64,000 nt of DNA, from contig LNDP01000023.1 of NCBI GenBank assembly GCA_001464665.1, positions 346,157 to 410,156 on the forward strand, read 5' to 3'. A model generated the notes under the pieces. The model was not told the DNA's origin. It worked only from the letters and a program-made list of their open reading frames with translations, and did not search any database. The translations under genes and the position numbers were made by a program. This document shows, piece by piece, positions 26,148-33,882 of this stretch (the first letter of the stretch is position 1; each line of letters opens with the position of its first letter). Origin of the DNA: Acidobacteria bacterium Ga0074141 (GTDB lineage Bacteria > Acidobacteriota > Blastocatellia > Pyrinomonadales > Pyrinomonadaceae).

Positions 26148-26482
26148 ATATCTCCTTTATTTCGGACGTGCAACAGATGAAAAACCGTCCTCCGTACGAA
26201 CTATTAAATAACTCTGAACCGTAAGAATGACCCCGTCTGTGCGTTTTCGCACATAGCACAAGTAATCAGCGACGATTTCCAGAGAGCCGCATTACATTTG
26301 AAACCAAGGTCCGCTAAATAATAAAAATACTTTTCAATTGGATGTTCCTTTTCCCCTCCAAAAGTCGTTTTTTTATTTGGAAAACTAGATTTGGATTGGC
26401 AGTTGCTTGAAGTGAGAATGCAGCATCCCTAACAATGCCCGATTTGTTTTCGCCCCCAAAATAGATCGATCAGGAGACAATC
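26148..26482. other. Intergenic region between divergent crp2 and a secreted-protein gene
   Basis: This 335-base stretch has no gene that I can support. It is AT-rich around 26320-26400 and carries the palindrome at 26238-26253. It must hold the promoters of both flanking genes, but I see no clear consensus boxes. A GGAGA element stands at 26471-26475 before the ATG at 26483. Confidence 0.6.
26238..26253. promoter_or_regulatory. Candidate Crp/Fnr-type operator
   Basis: TGTGCG, four bases, CGCACA is a perfect 6+6 palindrome that fits the TGTG-N8-CACA form of Crp sites. It lies upstream of both the crp2 gene and the divergent gene at 26483. The regulator that binds it is not proven. Confidence 0.5.
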
Positions 26483-26956
26483 ATGAAACGAGTTTATCTA
26501 AGCATTCTCTTCGCCTGCCTATTTGCCATCGGCACTCAGGCACAGACCCCGACCGCGACTCCGCCGGCAACAACGCCCGGCCCAGTATCACGCGTGATCT
26601 ATTATGACGTCTTGCCGGGACAAAATGAGGCCTTGACGCGCTTTATTCGGACCAACCAGATGCCGATATTAGAGGAACAAAAGAAACAGGGCTTGATCCT
26701 TAATTACGGTTTCTTCGGCAAGCCAACCACCGATGGCCCGGGCGACTGGGACCTCGGACTGGTCATCACGTGGGCGAGTTATGCAGACGCGATCGACGCT
26801 AATCCGGAACGGGGTGCGAAACTTAATGCGATCACCCTCAAGCATTACGGCACCGCCGAAGCGCGAACAAAGGCCAATGAGTCCACAATGGCAATGCGTA
26901 CCGTTGTCTCCAATATGCTCGTTAGAGCGGTGACATTTAACCCCATGCCGAAGTAA
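26483..26956 (+). CDS. Secreted protein of unknown function
   Basis: The 157-residue product has a signal peptide (to about residue 20, GTQAQ) and a short Pro/Thr stretch. The rest (RVIYYDVLPGQNEALTRFIR, DLGLVITWASYADAIDANPER) looks like a small alpha/beta domain of the dimeric-barrel kind, but I cannot name a family. GGAGACA before the ATG supports the start. It is a single gene, ended by the hairpin at 26975 and divergent from the Crp pair. Confidence 0.65.
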   Translation: MKRVYLSILFACLFAIGTQAQTPTATPPATTPGPVSRVIYYDVLPGQNEALTRFIRTNQMPILEEQKKQGLILNYGFFGKPTTDGPGDWDLGLVITWASYADAIDANPERGAKLNAITLKHYGTAEARTKANESTMAMRTVVSNMLVRAVTFNPMPK

Positions 26957-26974
26957 TTCACAGCTTTGCGAAAC

Positions 26975-27007
26975 AAAAAAGGCCTCGGCAACCGCCGGGG
27001 CCTTTTT
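26975..27007 (+). terminator. Bidirectional hairpin terminator
   Basis: The stem AAAAAGGCC(T)CGGC pairs with GCCG(G)GGCCTTTTT around a short loop. It lies 19 bases after the plus-strand gene and about 90 bases after the end of the minus-strand gene, and has A and T runs on either side, so it can serve both. Confidence 0.85.
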
Positions 27008-27096
27008 ATGTGAAACTGCGTTGGCAACGTAGGAACTTGACATGCCTCTTGAACAAACTGGGGGCTTTGCAGCGGAGTAGGAAACGGCCATTTCAT

Positions 27097-27564
27097 TTAT
27101 GGTTGAGCTGATGGTCGAGCCGGCGGGACGGTTTGGACAAACACTTCGTAAAAGCCGGTAAGGCGATCGAGGGCCGCTGGGTCGCGTTGGGCGAGCATGG
27201 TGATCGCAGTATCGCGTTCGGCAAAGATCGGCTTTAATTTGGTTCGTTGGTCGGCGTTCAAAAAGCCTTCATCGGCTTTGTCATCCTCGGCACGTAGGCG
27301 AGTGAAAAATTCGCTGGTTTGCTGCCGCGCCGTTTCGTATTCACCGCGTCTCGCCTCAACGATCGAGGACGACAGCAAATTGCTTATCTCCGATCGACGC
27401 AATTGGGTCTGGGCGGCATCGCGTTCGGCGGCGTTGCTTCGGGCCATCAGCCACATCGGCACAAGCCCGATCAGGAACGCAACCAAAACCACTGCTGCGA
27501 GCACTCCCCAGTGCTGCAGCCGTTCCTTTATTCGCTCTGAGAAACCCTTTTGTGTATCGCTCAT
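27097..27564 (-). CDS. Membrane-anchored helical protein of unknown function
   Basis: The 155-residue protein has one transmembrane helix (about residues 19-39, GVLAAVVLVAFLIGLVPMWLM) followed by a helical, charged outer part with LLSSSIVEARRGEYETARQQTSEFF. The ATG at 27564 overlaps the stop of the preceding gene (ATGA), which fixes the start. It forms a two-gene unit with the acidic protein upstream. No family recognised. Confidence 0.65.
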   Translation of the reverse strand: MSDTQKGFSERIKERLQHWGVLAAVVLVAFLIGLVPMWLMARSNAAERDAAQTQLRRSEISNLLSSSIVEARRGEYETARQQTSEFFTRLRAEDDKADEGFLNADQRTKLKPIFAERDTAITMLAQRDPAALDRLTGFYEVFVQTVPPARPSAQP

Positions 27565-27926
27565 ATGTTCTCGTCTTCTGATTCTGCCGATGCCGGGTTT
27601 AGTTCCCACCGATCCTCGTCGCGTTTTTCTCGCTTTTCCGTCATATCAAGCGGCTCGTTTCGCTGGTTCGCAGTGCCGTACGCGAGGCCTTTCTGATCGG
27701 CATTGATATTCGTATATGCCGCGTCCTCAAGGCTGTTTTCCGGCGAGGGCAACATATATTTCAGCTCGTTCAGCTCATTCTTGATCTGTTCACCCTCCGA
27801 CTCGCCGAGGTCCTCGGCATGGTCGAATTCACGATCGACCTGCTCCTCTATTGAAGGCTCGGCCGCGCCCGCTGCGTCGGTCTTTCCCGCCTGCTCGCTG
27901 TTCGTAGCTTTTTCTGAATTTCCCAT
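27561..27926 (-). CDS. Small acidic, probably disordered protein
   Basis: The 121-residue protein is strongly acidic (stretches such as VDREFDHAEDLGESEGEQIK) with few hydrophobic residues, so it is likely unfolded or only partly structured. GGAGAG six bases before the ATG (MGNSEKATNSEQ) decides the start against a longer in-frame version. The 3' end overlaps the next gene by four bases. Function unknown; its neighbours suggest a general stress context. Confidence 0.6.
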   Translation of the reverse strand: MGNSEKATNSEQAGKTDAAGAAEPSIEEQVDREFDHAEDLGESEGEQIKNELNELKYMLPSPENSLEDAAYTNINADQKGLAYGTANQRNEPLDMTEKREKRDEDRWELNPASAESEDENI

Positions 27927-27963
27927 TTCAAACTCTCCAACGTACGCTAAATACATACGAGAC

Positions 27964-27993
27964 CAAAAGGCTTCGGAACGGTCCAAGGCCTTT
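27964..27993 (-). terminator. Imperfect hairpin after the GlsB-type gene
   Basis: Read on the minus strand, AAAGGC...GCCTTTT forms an imperfect stem with a T run. It lies about 30 bases after the end of the gene at 28021-28296 and before the acidic-protein gene. The stem has mismatches, so its strength is uncertain. Confidence 0.4.
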
Positions 27994-28020
27994 CGATCTC
28001 GAAATTCCAAATCACAAAGC

Positions 28021-28296
28021 CTACCGACGTCCGTTTAGAAGACGAAACAGCAAGAGGACAACGAGGGCTCCGATTATCGAAGAGATAAAGCTCGGAAGGT
28101 TGTCGCCGATGTTATCGAACGAGCTGATCATCGGATATCCGAAGAAAGCATTCCCCAGAAATCCGCCTACGACCGCACCGACAACTCCGAGGAGCGTCGT
28201 CAATATCACGCCGCCGCCGTCCGGGCCGGGCATAATGAATTTGGCAATGTAGCCTGCCAGAAATCCCAAGATCAACCAAATAATTAAAGAAACCAT
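28021..28296 (-). CDS. GlsB/YeaQ/YmgE-family stress-response membrane protein
   Basis: The 91-residue protein is almost all membrane: three hydrophobic helices with the family's pattern IIWLILGFLAGYIAKFIMPG, then GVILTTLLGVVGAVVGGFLGNAFFG and a last helix (FISSIIGALVVLLLF). Such proteins are linked to envelope or general stress responses in many bacteria, though their action is unknown. GGGAG six bases before the ATG supports the start. Confidence 0.9.
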   Translation of the reverse strand: MVSLIIWLILGFLAGYIAKFIMPGPDGGGVILTTLLGVVGAVVGGFLGNAFFGYPMISSFDNIGDNLPSFISSIIGALVVLLLFRLLNGRR

Positions 28297-28297
28297 T

Positions 28298-28627
28298 TTA
28301 TTCTCCCTGTCTTTGTCTCGGCGTTTTCACCCAACTACTGGCTTGAAAGAGCCGCTTTACTATCAAAAGCTGTAACAATTCACGTTTGATTTGATCATAA
28401 ATGCAGGTGATCGTCTGTGTGCTAGCACACGTATAGGGTCGGCCCAGACCGATGGTCAATCGTATTGACCCACGGCCCGACATTTGATAGAGTTCGTTTA
28501 TTGTTTCAGCAAATGTATTCTCCTGACGATGCCAAGAACGATCGAACTCTCGTAATGCGTTCAGTACGTGGGTCGATTTAGTGGTTCCCCCGATCGATTT
28601 AGTTTTTCCCGTCTTTCTTGAAGACAT
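28298..28627 (-). CDS. Doubtful small basic protein
   Basis: An open frame of 109 codons lies directly before the GlsB-type gene, with a basic Ser/Thr/Lys start (MSSRKTGKTKSIGGTTKS) and no recognised domain. Codon use is more AT-rich than in nearby genes and there is no good ribosome-binding site. The region may instead be the regulatory stretch between two divergent genes, since it holds a perfect palindrome at 28417-28430. Confidence 0.25.
   Translation of the reverse strand: MSSRKTGKTKSIGGTTKSTHVLNALREFDRSWHRQENTFAETINELYQMSGRGSIRLTIGLGRPYTCASTQTITCIYDQIKRELLQLLIVKRLFQASSWVKTPRQRQGE
28417..28430. promoter_or_regulatory. Perfect 14-base palindrome, possible operator
   Basis: GTGTGCTAGCACAC is its own reverse complement. 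It shares the TGTGC/GCACA half-sites with the palindrome at 26238-26253 but with a shorter spacing, and lies between the GlsB-type gene and the third Crp/Fnr gene. Binding by one of the local Crp/Fnr proteins is a guess. Confidence 0.4.
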
Positions 28628-28695
28628 AAGCTGATTTGCCCGGATAGTTTTACTTTGGTCCTCACCGCCAAACGCATTAAATGGAGGGGATCAAA

Positions 28696-29505
28696 ATGTC
28701 TCAAAATATATACAGCGATGCTGCCCTTAGGAATCATCTACTTGCAAGTATCCCGCTGCAGGACTACCAAGACATAAGTCCCGCTCTTGAGCGCGTATCA
28801 TTGACGGCCGGCCAAGTGCTTCATAGTGCCGGATGTAGTTTTGACTACGTTTACTTCCCGACAACGGCGCTTGTCGCATTGCTATACATTTCCGAATCGG
28901 GCACGACCGTCGGGTTGGGTTTGATCGGCAGCGAAGGAGTTGTCGGTATCGAGATCTTTATGGGTGTCGATTCAGACCCGAGCCTGGCGGTCGTGCAGAA
29001 TGCGGGAATTGCCTATCGATTGCTGGCCAGTGACTTGAACGCAAAATGTAATGAATCACCTCATTGCCGGGAGGCCGCGTTAAGATACATACAAGCGTTG
29101 TTGACTGAGATTTCACAGACGGCCATCTGCAATCGGTTTCATCCAGTTTCACAGCGCTACGCCCGGTGGCTGCTCGAAAGTGCCGACCGCCTGAACACAA
29201 ACCGGTTGGCAATGACGCACGAGCAGATCGCCGGCTGTTTGGGTACGCGTCGTGAGAGCATAACCTTGGCGGCCCACGAGCTTTCGGTCTTGGGAATAAT
29301 AAAGATCCGGCGAGGAAGCGTGACTATCCTCGATCGGCCCGGCCTCGAATCCGCCGCCTGCGAATGCTATGAGGTCGTTTCGTCCGAATATGACCGTCTG
29401 CTCACTCCAAGGCCTCGCGAACACAGAGAGAGGATCGGATCCGCGATCGGCCCACTTTATGCAAGAAAGTGCTCCTCCAGCGCCCCGGCCGGATCGCCGC
29501 GCTAA
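28696..29505 (+). CDS. Crp/Fnr-family transcriptional regulator (third in the region)
   Basis: The 269-residue protein has a Crp-type beta roll (VLHSAGCSFDYVYFPTTALVALLYI), a long helix and a winged helix (MTHEQIAGCLGTRRESITLAAHELSVLGIIKIRRGSVTI), with the same AACECYE ending after the wing as the tandem pair, so it belongs to the same subfamily but is more distant. GGAGG eight bases before the ATG at 28696 decides the start against an ATG 15 bases upstream. The C-terminal tail is basic and probably flexible. Confidence 0.87.
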   Translation: MSQNIYSDAALRNHLLASIPLQDYQDISPALERVSLTAGQVLHSAGCSFDYVYFPTTALVALLYISESGTTVGLGLIGSEGVVGIEIFMGVDSDPSLAVVQNAGIAYRLLASDLNAKCNESPHCREAALRYIQALLTEISQTAICNRFHPVSQRYARWLLESADRLNTNRLAMTHEQIAGCLGTRRESITLAAHELSVLGIIKIRRGSVTILDRPGLESAACECYEVVSSEYDRLLTPRPREHRERIGSAIGPLYARKCSSSAPAGSPR

Positions 29506-29535
29506 AGGAGCATAGCTTTATTCAAAAGCCATTTC

Positions 29536-30081
29536 TCAGAATAGGCCTTCGAGCAGATCGACAAATTGATCTACGACGTGCCGCATTACCTGAGCCTGCA
29601 TTTCGGGCTGGGTACCGGCATTCATCGGTTTTCCGCTCCGCACCGAGACCTCGCCCGAATACTTCACTTTTCCGGTTGCAACCTCGACCATTCGAACCGA
29701 GACCGTGGCGTGGCCGTGGCCGTCAGCGGCCTTTTGCGAGTATTCGCTTACTGTGCCGGTGACAACATAAGCGACGCCGAGCTGCTTGCCGAGCTTGACC
29801 GCCGCTGCCGTCGAGGCACCATTGATCGCCGCAAGATTTGCCCCCGAGGCATTGCGCGTGTGTCGCGTGTCGTAAACGTGAAACTTACGCGTGTGGTTGA
29901 GAGCCGCCGAAAGCGTCGTCTGCAATCCGCGTTTTGCTTGATCGTTCATCCCCGAAGCTCCCGGCCCGGGCGTGAATTCGACCACCGCCGTCTTAACTCC
30001 CCTATCCCTCGCCGGCGCCTGAGCAAACGAAACCCCCGCCAACGCCACTGCCAAAACCAATACTGCAAATATGTTTTTCAT
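29536..30081 (-). CDS. Secreted CsgG/PelC-like protein
   Basis: The 181-residue protein has a signal peptide (to about residue 21, SFAQ). The mature part follows the CsgG-like alpha/beta pattern: VKTAVVEFTPGPG, LQTTLSAALNHTRKFHVYDT, TAAAVKLGKQLGVAYVVTGTVSEY, then RMVEVATGKVKYSGE. There is no lipobox, unlike CsgG itself, and no curli genes nearby. Proteins of this fold act in envelope assembly, but the particular role here is not known. It ends 30 bases from the convergent third Crp/Fnr gene. Confidence 0.7.
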   Translation of the reverse strand: MKNIFAVLVLAVALAGVSFAQAPARDRGVKTAVVEFTPGPGASGMNDQAKRGLQTTLSAALNHTRKFHVYDTRHTRNASGANLAAINGASTAAAVKLGKQLGVAYVVTGTVSEYSQKAADGHGHATVSVRMVEVATGKVKYSGEVSVRSGKPMNAGTQPEMQAQVMRHVVDQFVDLLEGLF

Positions 30082-30160
30082 AATTTCTCCCTCTTAAATT
30101 CTTAAGCCGCATTCCCCGGCCACCAATGAATGCGTTGGAAGATCACGAAAACTATCATCA

Positions 30161-30280
30161 GCGAGTTGCGAAAGTTTCGAAGTTGCGGAGTTATGGAGTT
30201 AAAGAGCTGCGGAGTTTGGGAGTTTCGGAGATACGGACTTGCAGGGTATGGGAGTAGTTAACTTGCTGAGTTTCCGAAGT
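30161..30280 (+). repeat. Family D GAGTT-type array
   Basis: About ten degenerate copies of a seven- to eight-base unit (GGAGTTNC, e.g. GCGAGTTGCG, CGGAGTTATGGAGTT, GGAGTTTGGGAGTTTC) run head to tail. The unit is like that of the left arm of the array between groES and groEL, but here there is hardly any inverted half. Confidence 0.75.
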
Positions 30281-30311
30281 CATTGAAATGAAGCCTTGCT
30301 ACGACTGGACC

Positions 30312-30347
30312 GCACGCGTCCCCGCGTGCCACGCCGCAAAGCGGCGT
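30312..30347. repeat. Two adjacent short hairpins (REP-like)
   Basis: GCACGCG/CGCGTGC around a TCCC loop is followed by ACGCCGC/GCGGCGT around AAA. Both stems are perfect seven-mers. They lie 38 bases after the end of the dienelactone-hydrolase-like gene and have no T run, so they look more like a REP element than a terminator. Confidence 0.6.
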
Positions 30348-30385
30348 CAGCCCGTTGAGCCACAAACGATTCAGCCGTTTACTGC

Positions 30386-31273
30386 CTATTTCAGATGTTT
30401 CTTAAAGAAAGTCAACGTCCGCTCCCAGGCCAGTTTGGCTGAGTCGGCGTCGTAGCGGGGCGTGGTGTCGTTGTGAAAGCCGTGCTGTTTGCCTTCGTAC
30501 ATAAATGATTCGAACGGCTTTTTGCTCGCGGTGAGTGCGGCCTCGTAGGCGGCGATGCCTTCGTTGATCCGCGTGTCGGCACCAGCGTAGTGAAACTGTA
30601 TCGGGGCGGTGATCTTCGGCACGTCCGCGACTCCCGCCTGCCTGCCGTAAAAGGCGGAGCCGGCATTCAGGTCCTTACCGAGCCGTACGGCGAGCTGATT
30701 TACCATTCCGCCGCCAAAACAAAAACCGACCGCTCCGAGCTTACCGGTCGAATCCGACCGCTTCTTGAGCCACATCGCTGAGGCGACGAAGTCCTCGGTC
30801 ATCTTCTTCCCGTCAACTTCGCGAAACTTGGCCGCTCCTTTCTGTTCATCGCCGGGATAGCCGCCGACCGAGGTCAGGCCGTCCGGAGCAAAGGCGACGT
30901 AACCGGCCTTCGCCAATCTACGAGTGACGTCCTCGATGTAAGGATTCAGCCCGCGGTTTTCGTGAATGACCAGAACCGCCGCAAACTTCTTGCCCTTTAC
31001 GGGCCGGGCGAGATAGCCCTTGATCGAACCATTTCCATCGGGCGAGGCGACGGTCTCGTAACTTGTGCGGATGTCCTTGTCCTCCGGGTCAACCGTCTGT
31101 GCCCAGGCGTAATTCGGCCGAAGGCTTTCAAGGATGGCCACCGCAGTAACGCCGCCAACGGCAAAACGAGCCGCTCCGCGCAAGAAAGCGCGGCGGTCAA
31201 TATCGCCGTGCTGATATTCGTGAAAAAGGTCGAGTAGCTCTTGCGGATATTCGTTTGCGGTCTTGCGTTCCAT
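30386..31273 (-). CDS. Dienelactone hydrolase family protein with Tat-like signal
   Basis: The 295-residue protein has an N-terminal helix-rich lead and RRAFLRGAARFAVGGVTA (about residues 26-43), a twin-arginine type signal. The alpha/beta-hydrolase core follows: AVLVIHENRGLNPY (with the oxyanion strand), the nucleophile Cys in GAVGFCFGGG, a late Asp (ADTRIN) and His in GKQHGFHND, giving the Cys/Asp/His triad of dienelactone hydrolases. GGGGGAG five bases before the ATG at 31273 decides the start; longer frames are not supported. It would act outside the cytoplasm on unknown lactones or esters. Confidence 0.9.
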   Translation of the reverse strand: MERKTANEYPQELLDLFHEYQHGDIDRRAFLRGAARFAVGGVTAVAILESLRPNYAWAQTVDPEDKDIRTSYETVASPDGNGSIKGYLARPVKGKKFAAVLVIHENRGLNPYIEDVTRRLAKAGYVAFAPDGLTSVGGYPGDEQKGAAKFREVDGKKMTEDFVASAMWLKKRSDSTGKLGAVGFCFGGGMVNQLAVRLGKDLNAGSAFYGRQAGVADVPKITAPIQFHYAGADTRINEGIAAYEAALTASKKPFESFMYEGKQHGFHNDTTPRYDADSAKLAWERTLTFFKKHLK

Positions 31274-31299
31274 TGGTCTCCCCCTAGATTGATCAAAAG

Positions 31300-31506
31300 T
31301 TAGTCGGCGTTCAGCTTCGCGGCGTAGTTGGCAAGGGCCTCGGCCCGCGTTGCGCCAAAGCCGTAGCAATCGCTCTCTTCCATGCTGATGAATTCGGGCC
31401 CTATCGCGCAGAATTGTCCGCCATCGGCAAAGATCAGCGTGCCGCCCGGCCCACGTTCCGAATCCAGATCCGGGTCGCGGAGCATCATCTGAAACTCGAG
31501 CGTCAC
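31300..31506 (-). CDS. Small protein of unknown function
   Basis: The 68-residue product (VTLEFQMMLRDPDLDSERGP onward) has no recognised domain. I chose the GTG at 31506 because it overlaps the stop of the previous gene by four bases (GTGA); a longer in-frame ATG lies inside that gene. It may be co-transcribed with the secreted protein before it and the hydrolase after it, 26 bases on. Confidence 0.5.
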   Translation of the reverse strand: MTLEFQMMLRDPDLDSERGPGGTLIFADGGQFCAIGPEFISMEESDCYGFGATRAEALANYAAKLNAD

Positions 31507-31871
31507 TTGGCGGCCCGCTTCGCGCTCCATGGCTCTTCGGCACGCCCGCTGAACGAAACATTGCCTGCCATCGCGTCCCCTTCGACCTTGCCCGTGAAAG
31601 TGAGCGTAAGCTCATTGTCGCCGTAGACTATCGTGTAGCTGAAAGTGATGTCGCTGCCTTTTATCGTTCCGGTCACCGGAACGTCGCCGTTCGGCCGCTT
31701 TGCCGTGCCGGTCAGTTTCTCGCCGTCAACCGCAAGCACTAGCTTAAATGGCCGCGGTCCGCCGGGTGTGTTGTAAACAACGTCCCAATCGCCGGCGACC
31801 GACGTCTGTGCCTGGGCACCAACGGCAAATACGCCGAGCAGAAAAAGCGAAAGAAAAAATGCTCTTTTCAT
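31503..31871 (-). CDS. Small secreted beta-rich protein
   Basis: The 122-residue product has a signal peptide (to about residue 21, GAQAQ). The mature part is made of short strands (GDWDVVYNTPGGPRPFKLVLAVDG, LTGTAKRPNGDVPVTGTI, DITFSYTIVYGDNELTLTFTG) like the small lipocalin-like or repeat-beta proteins common in acidobacteria. No ligand is known. It ends in a coupled overlap with the next small gene. Confidence 0.65.
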   Translation of the reverse strand: MKRAFFLSLFLLGVFAVGAQAQTSVAGDWDVVYNTPGGPRPFKLVLAVDGEKLTGTAKRPNGDVPVTGTIKGSDITFSYTIVYGDNELTLTFTGKVEGDAMAGNVSFSGRAEEPWSAKRAAK

Positions 31872-31918
31872 ATGAACTCCTGTACACGGACATCTTACCG
31901 CATCGCCCCTGCAAACAC

Positions 31919-31946
31919 GAAAAAAGCCCCGATGTCTCGGAGCTTT
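31919..31946 (-). terminator. Terminator of the META-domain gene
   Basis: Read on the minus strand, AAGCTCCGA and TCGGGGCTT form a stem with one mismatch, followed by a run of six T. It lies about 25 bases after the META-domain gene. Confidence 0.75.
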
Positions 31947-31969
31947 CTTCGGTGTGCTTACAACTTAAG

Positions 31970-32743
31970 CTACTTATCGCTTCCGCGAAAAACGAGCACC
32001 ACGCGGCCGCCGCGGTAAAGCGTCAGGCGATCTTCGAAGACCTCGATCCGGTCGGCACTCTCCATTGCCTCGAGCACTCGTCGTTCGAGCTCATTTCGGT
32101 CTTCCTCCTGACAAGCAAGAAGCGAGGCGACGTTGTTCATGAATGAAAACTTGCCGCCCTCGGCCGTGTAGGGGCCGCCAATAGGGTTGCAGCCCGCGTT
32201 GCCCTCGGCCGTCCTGTCTTCCGGGTTGAAGTTGATAAATGCACCGTAGGTCGCGGCGACCTTCTCGTTCGGGCCGATCGTATCGAGCAGCCACTTGCGG
32301 TCGCCTAGCCCGAACTTCTGCGGCTCCGGAGCGTCGTCGTGCTTCATGCTGTCAAATTTAAGCACGGCCTTAGTGCCGGCGTAAATGGTAAGGATCGAGC
32401 CGCGAATTCGATACCGCGTCACACGCTTCATTGCGTCGAGAAATTCTTCCTCGGCCTCCATCAGACCGCTGCAGAACATTCGCGTCGAGCCCATTCCGCT
32501 GAACCGCATCGAGCGACTGCCGACCCTCGCTCCGCCAAAGAAACGATTGCACGAGGCATTACCGCTAACACGCTTCGCCGCGTCGGTAAATTCGAGAAAG
32601 GCATTCGAGCCTGAGACCGCCTTGCCGTTGATCTCCGTCAACGACCAACTCTTACCCGTCAGCGATGCCGACTGCGCAAAAACACCCGCGGCCGCTCCGA
32701 AAACGAAGAGCATCGCCGTCGCAATAATTAAATGTTTGATCAT
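31970..32743 (-). CDS. Secreted protein with two META (HslJ-like) domains
   Basis: The 257-residue protein has a signal peptide (to about residue 23, GVFAQ) and two META domains in tandem: SWSLTEINGKAV, GNASCNRFFGG and MFCSGLMEAEEEFLDAM in the first, and WLLDTIGPNEK, EGNAGCNPIGGPY and ACQEEDRNELERRVLEAM in the second, each with the Cys pair typical of the domain. HslJ is a heat-inducible outer-membrane protein linked to novobiocin resistance in E. coli. GGGAAA before the ATG at 32743 supports this start over a longer frame. Confidence 0.87.
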   Translation of the reverse strand: MIKHLIIATAMLFVFGAAAGVFAQSASLTGKSWSLTEINGKAVSGSNAFLEFTDAAKRVSGNASCNRFFGGARVGSRSMRFSGMGSTRMFCSGLMEAEEEFLDAMKRVTRYRIRGSILTIYAGTKAVLKFDSMKHDDAPEPQKFGLGDRKWLLDTIGPNEKVAATYGAFINFNPEDRTAEGNAGCNPIGGPYTAEGGKFSFMNNVASLLACQEEDRNELERRVLEAMESADRIEVFEDRLTLYRGGRVVLVFRGSDK

Positions 32744-32968
32744 ATCATTTCCCTTGTTCACAACCGGTCCGGCAGTTCCGTGCTCAATACGCACACCTCG
32801 CCTGCCAACTTAAAGAACGCTCTCCCACCCCCGGACTTGCACTGTATTGTATAATCATCGGCAGACGTGAGCCAGAGAAATGTTCTGCAACCTCCTGCGT
32901 TTTCTGAGCATCTTTTCGGCGATGGCCACGTTGATGGCCGATCGTGCCCGATCTGTGAGATACGAACG

Positions 32969-33769
32969 ATGACCCCAAGAATCTTTAGTAAATTCGCTGT
33001 TGTTGGATTGATATTTGTGCTTGCCGTTTCTGCATTTGCGGATACCATCCGGCTCAAGGATGGAAGCATTATCAAAGGCAAAATAACGGGCTTCAGCGGC
33101 GGCCGATTCACCATCGTCATCGGCGAAGGCAGCCGCCAACGCACGCTCTCCTACACGGCGGACGAGGTCGACTCGATCGAGTTTGATGCTCCGGGGTCGC
33201 TTCCGGGCACCAGCGCCGTTTCAAGAAACACGCCAACCGTTCGGGTCGTCGATAATATGCCGCCGACCCGCGAAACAAGGCCGGCAAATCCGCGGGTGAT
33301 CACCACTGAAACCGTCGCCGAAAACCGCCCGCCGGTTCCGCAAACCCAGCCGACGCCTATACCACAGAGCTCAACACCTCGCCCGCAAGCTACCTCGGCA
33401 CAGCCGATCGAGCTTAACGTAAAGGTGCTTGCCGATAGCACCGCGAACGGCTGGACCCATTCAGGCTGGGTCGTCAAAAAGGGCCAGCGCATCCGCATAA
33501 CCGGCAGCGGGCAGGTCTCGCTCGGCAATGACCGAAGTACCGGGCCGGCCGGCCGCGAAGACATCGAGGACGGCGATAAACTTATGCGGGCCGTTGCGAC
33601 CGGAGCCTTGATCGCCGTTGTCGGCGACGACAATAACGATTTCATTTACGTCGGAGCTTCGCGTGAATTTACCGCTCAGCGCGATGGAGCATTGTTCCTC
33701 GGGCTCAATGAAGGCAACCTCGATGACAACTCCGGTTCGTTCGACGTCAAGATAGAGATCCTGCCCTAG
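32969..33769 (+). CDS. Secreted protein with PA-IL (LecA)-like lectin domain
   Basis: The 266-residue protein has a signal peptide (to about residue 23, AFAD), a small N-terminal beta domain (TIRLKDGSIIKGKITGFSGGRF onward), a Pro/Thr-rich linker (about 80-140) and a C-terminal domain with the PA-IL-like galactose-binding pattern: TANGWTHSGWVVKKGQRIRI, ALIAVVGDDNN, then RDGALFLGLNEGNLDDNSGSFDV, which holds the calcium/sugar-type loop. I chose the ATG at 32969 because it precedes the signal peptide directly. It is a single gene, divergent from the META gene. Confidence 0.75.
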   Translation: MTPRIFSKFAVVGLIFVLAVSAFADTIRLKDGSIIKGKITGFSGGRFTIVIGEGSRQRTLSYTADEVDSIEFDAPGSLPGTSAVSRNTPTVRVVDNMPPTRETRPANPRVITTETVAENRPPVPQTQPTPIPQSSTPRPQATSAQPIELNVKVLADSTANGWTHSGWVVKKGQRIRITGSGQVSLGNDRSTGPAGREDIEDGDKLMRAVATGALIAVVGDDNNDFIYVGASREFTAQRDGALFLGLNEGNLDDNSGSFDVKIEILP

Positions 33770-33882
33770 AGCCGCGAAATTGCTCCCACCGCCCGCACCC
33801 GGCGAAGTTTGACTCACATCCCGCCGAGGGGTAACCTGTCTCTTGCCTTCAAAAGCATTCCTGTGTTGCTTTTCTGCGGTTT

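Larger units (their letters stand above)
30082..30385. other. Intergenic region with repeats
   Basis: This 304-base gap holds no supportable gene. It contains the family D array (30161-30280) and two adjacent hairpins (30312-30347). The flanking minus-strand genes end and begin on either side, so the promoter of the CsgG-like gene must lie in its left part. Confidence 0.6.

Noticed and set aside
30386-31615. Long version (409 codons) of the dienelactone-hydrolase-like protein
   Set aside because: The extra N-terminal 114 residues run through two other genes; GGGGGAG before the ATG at 31273 marks the proper start.
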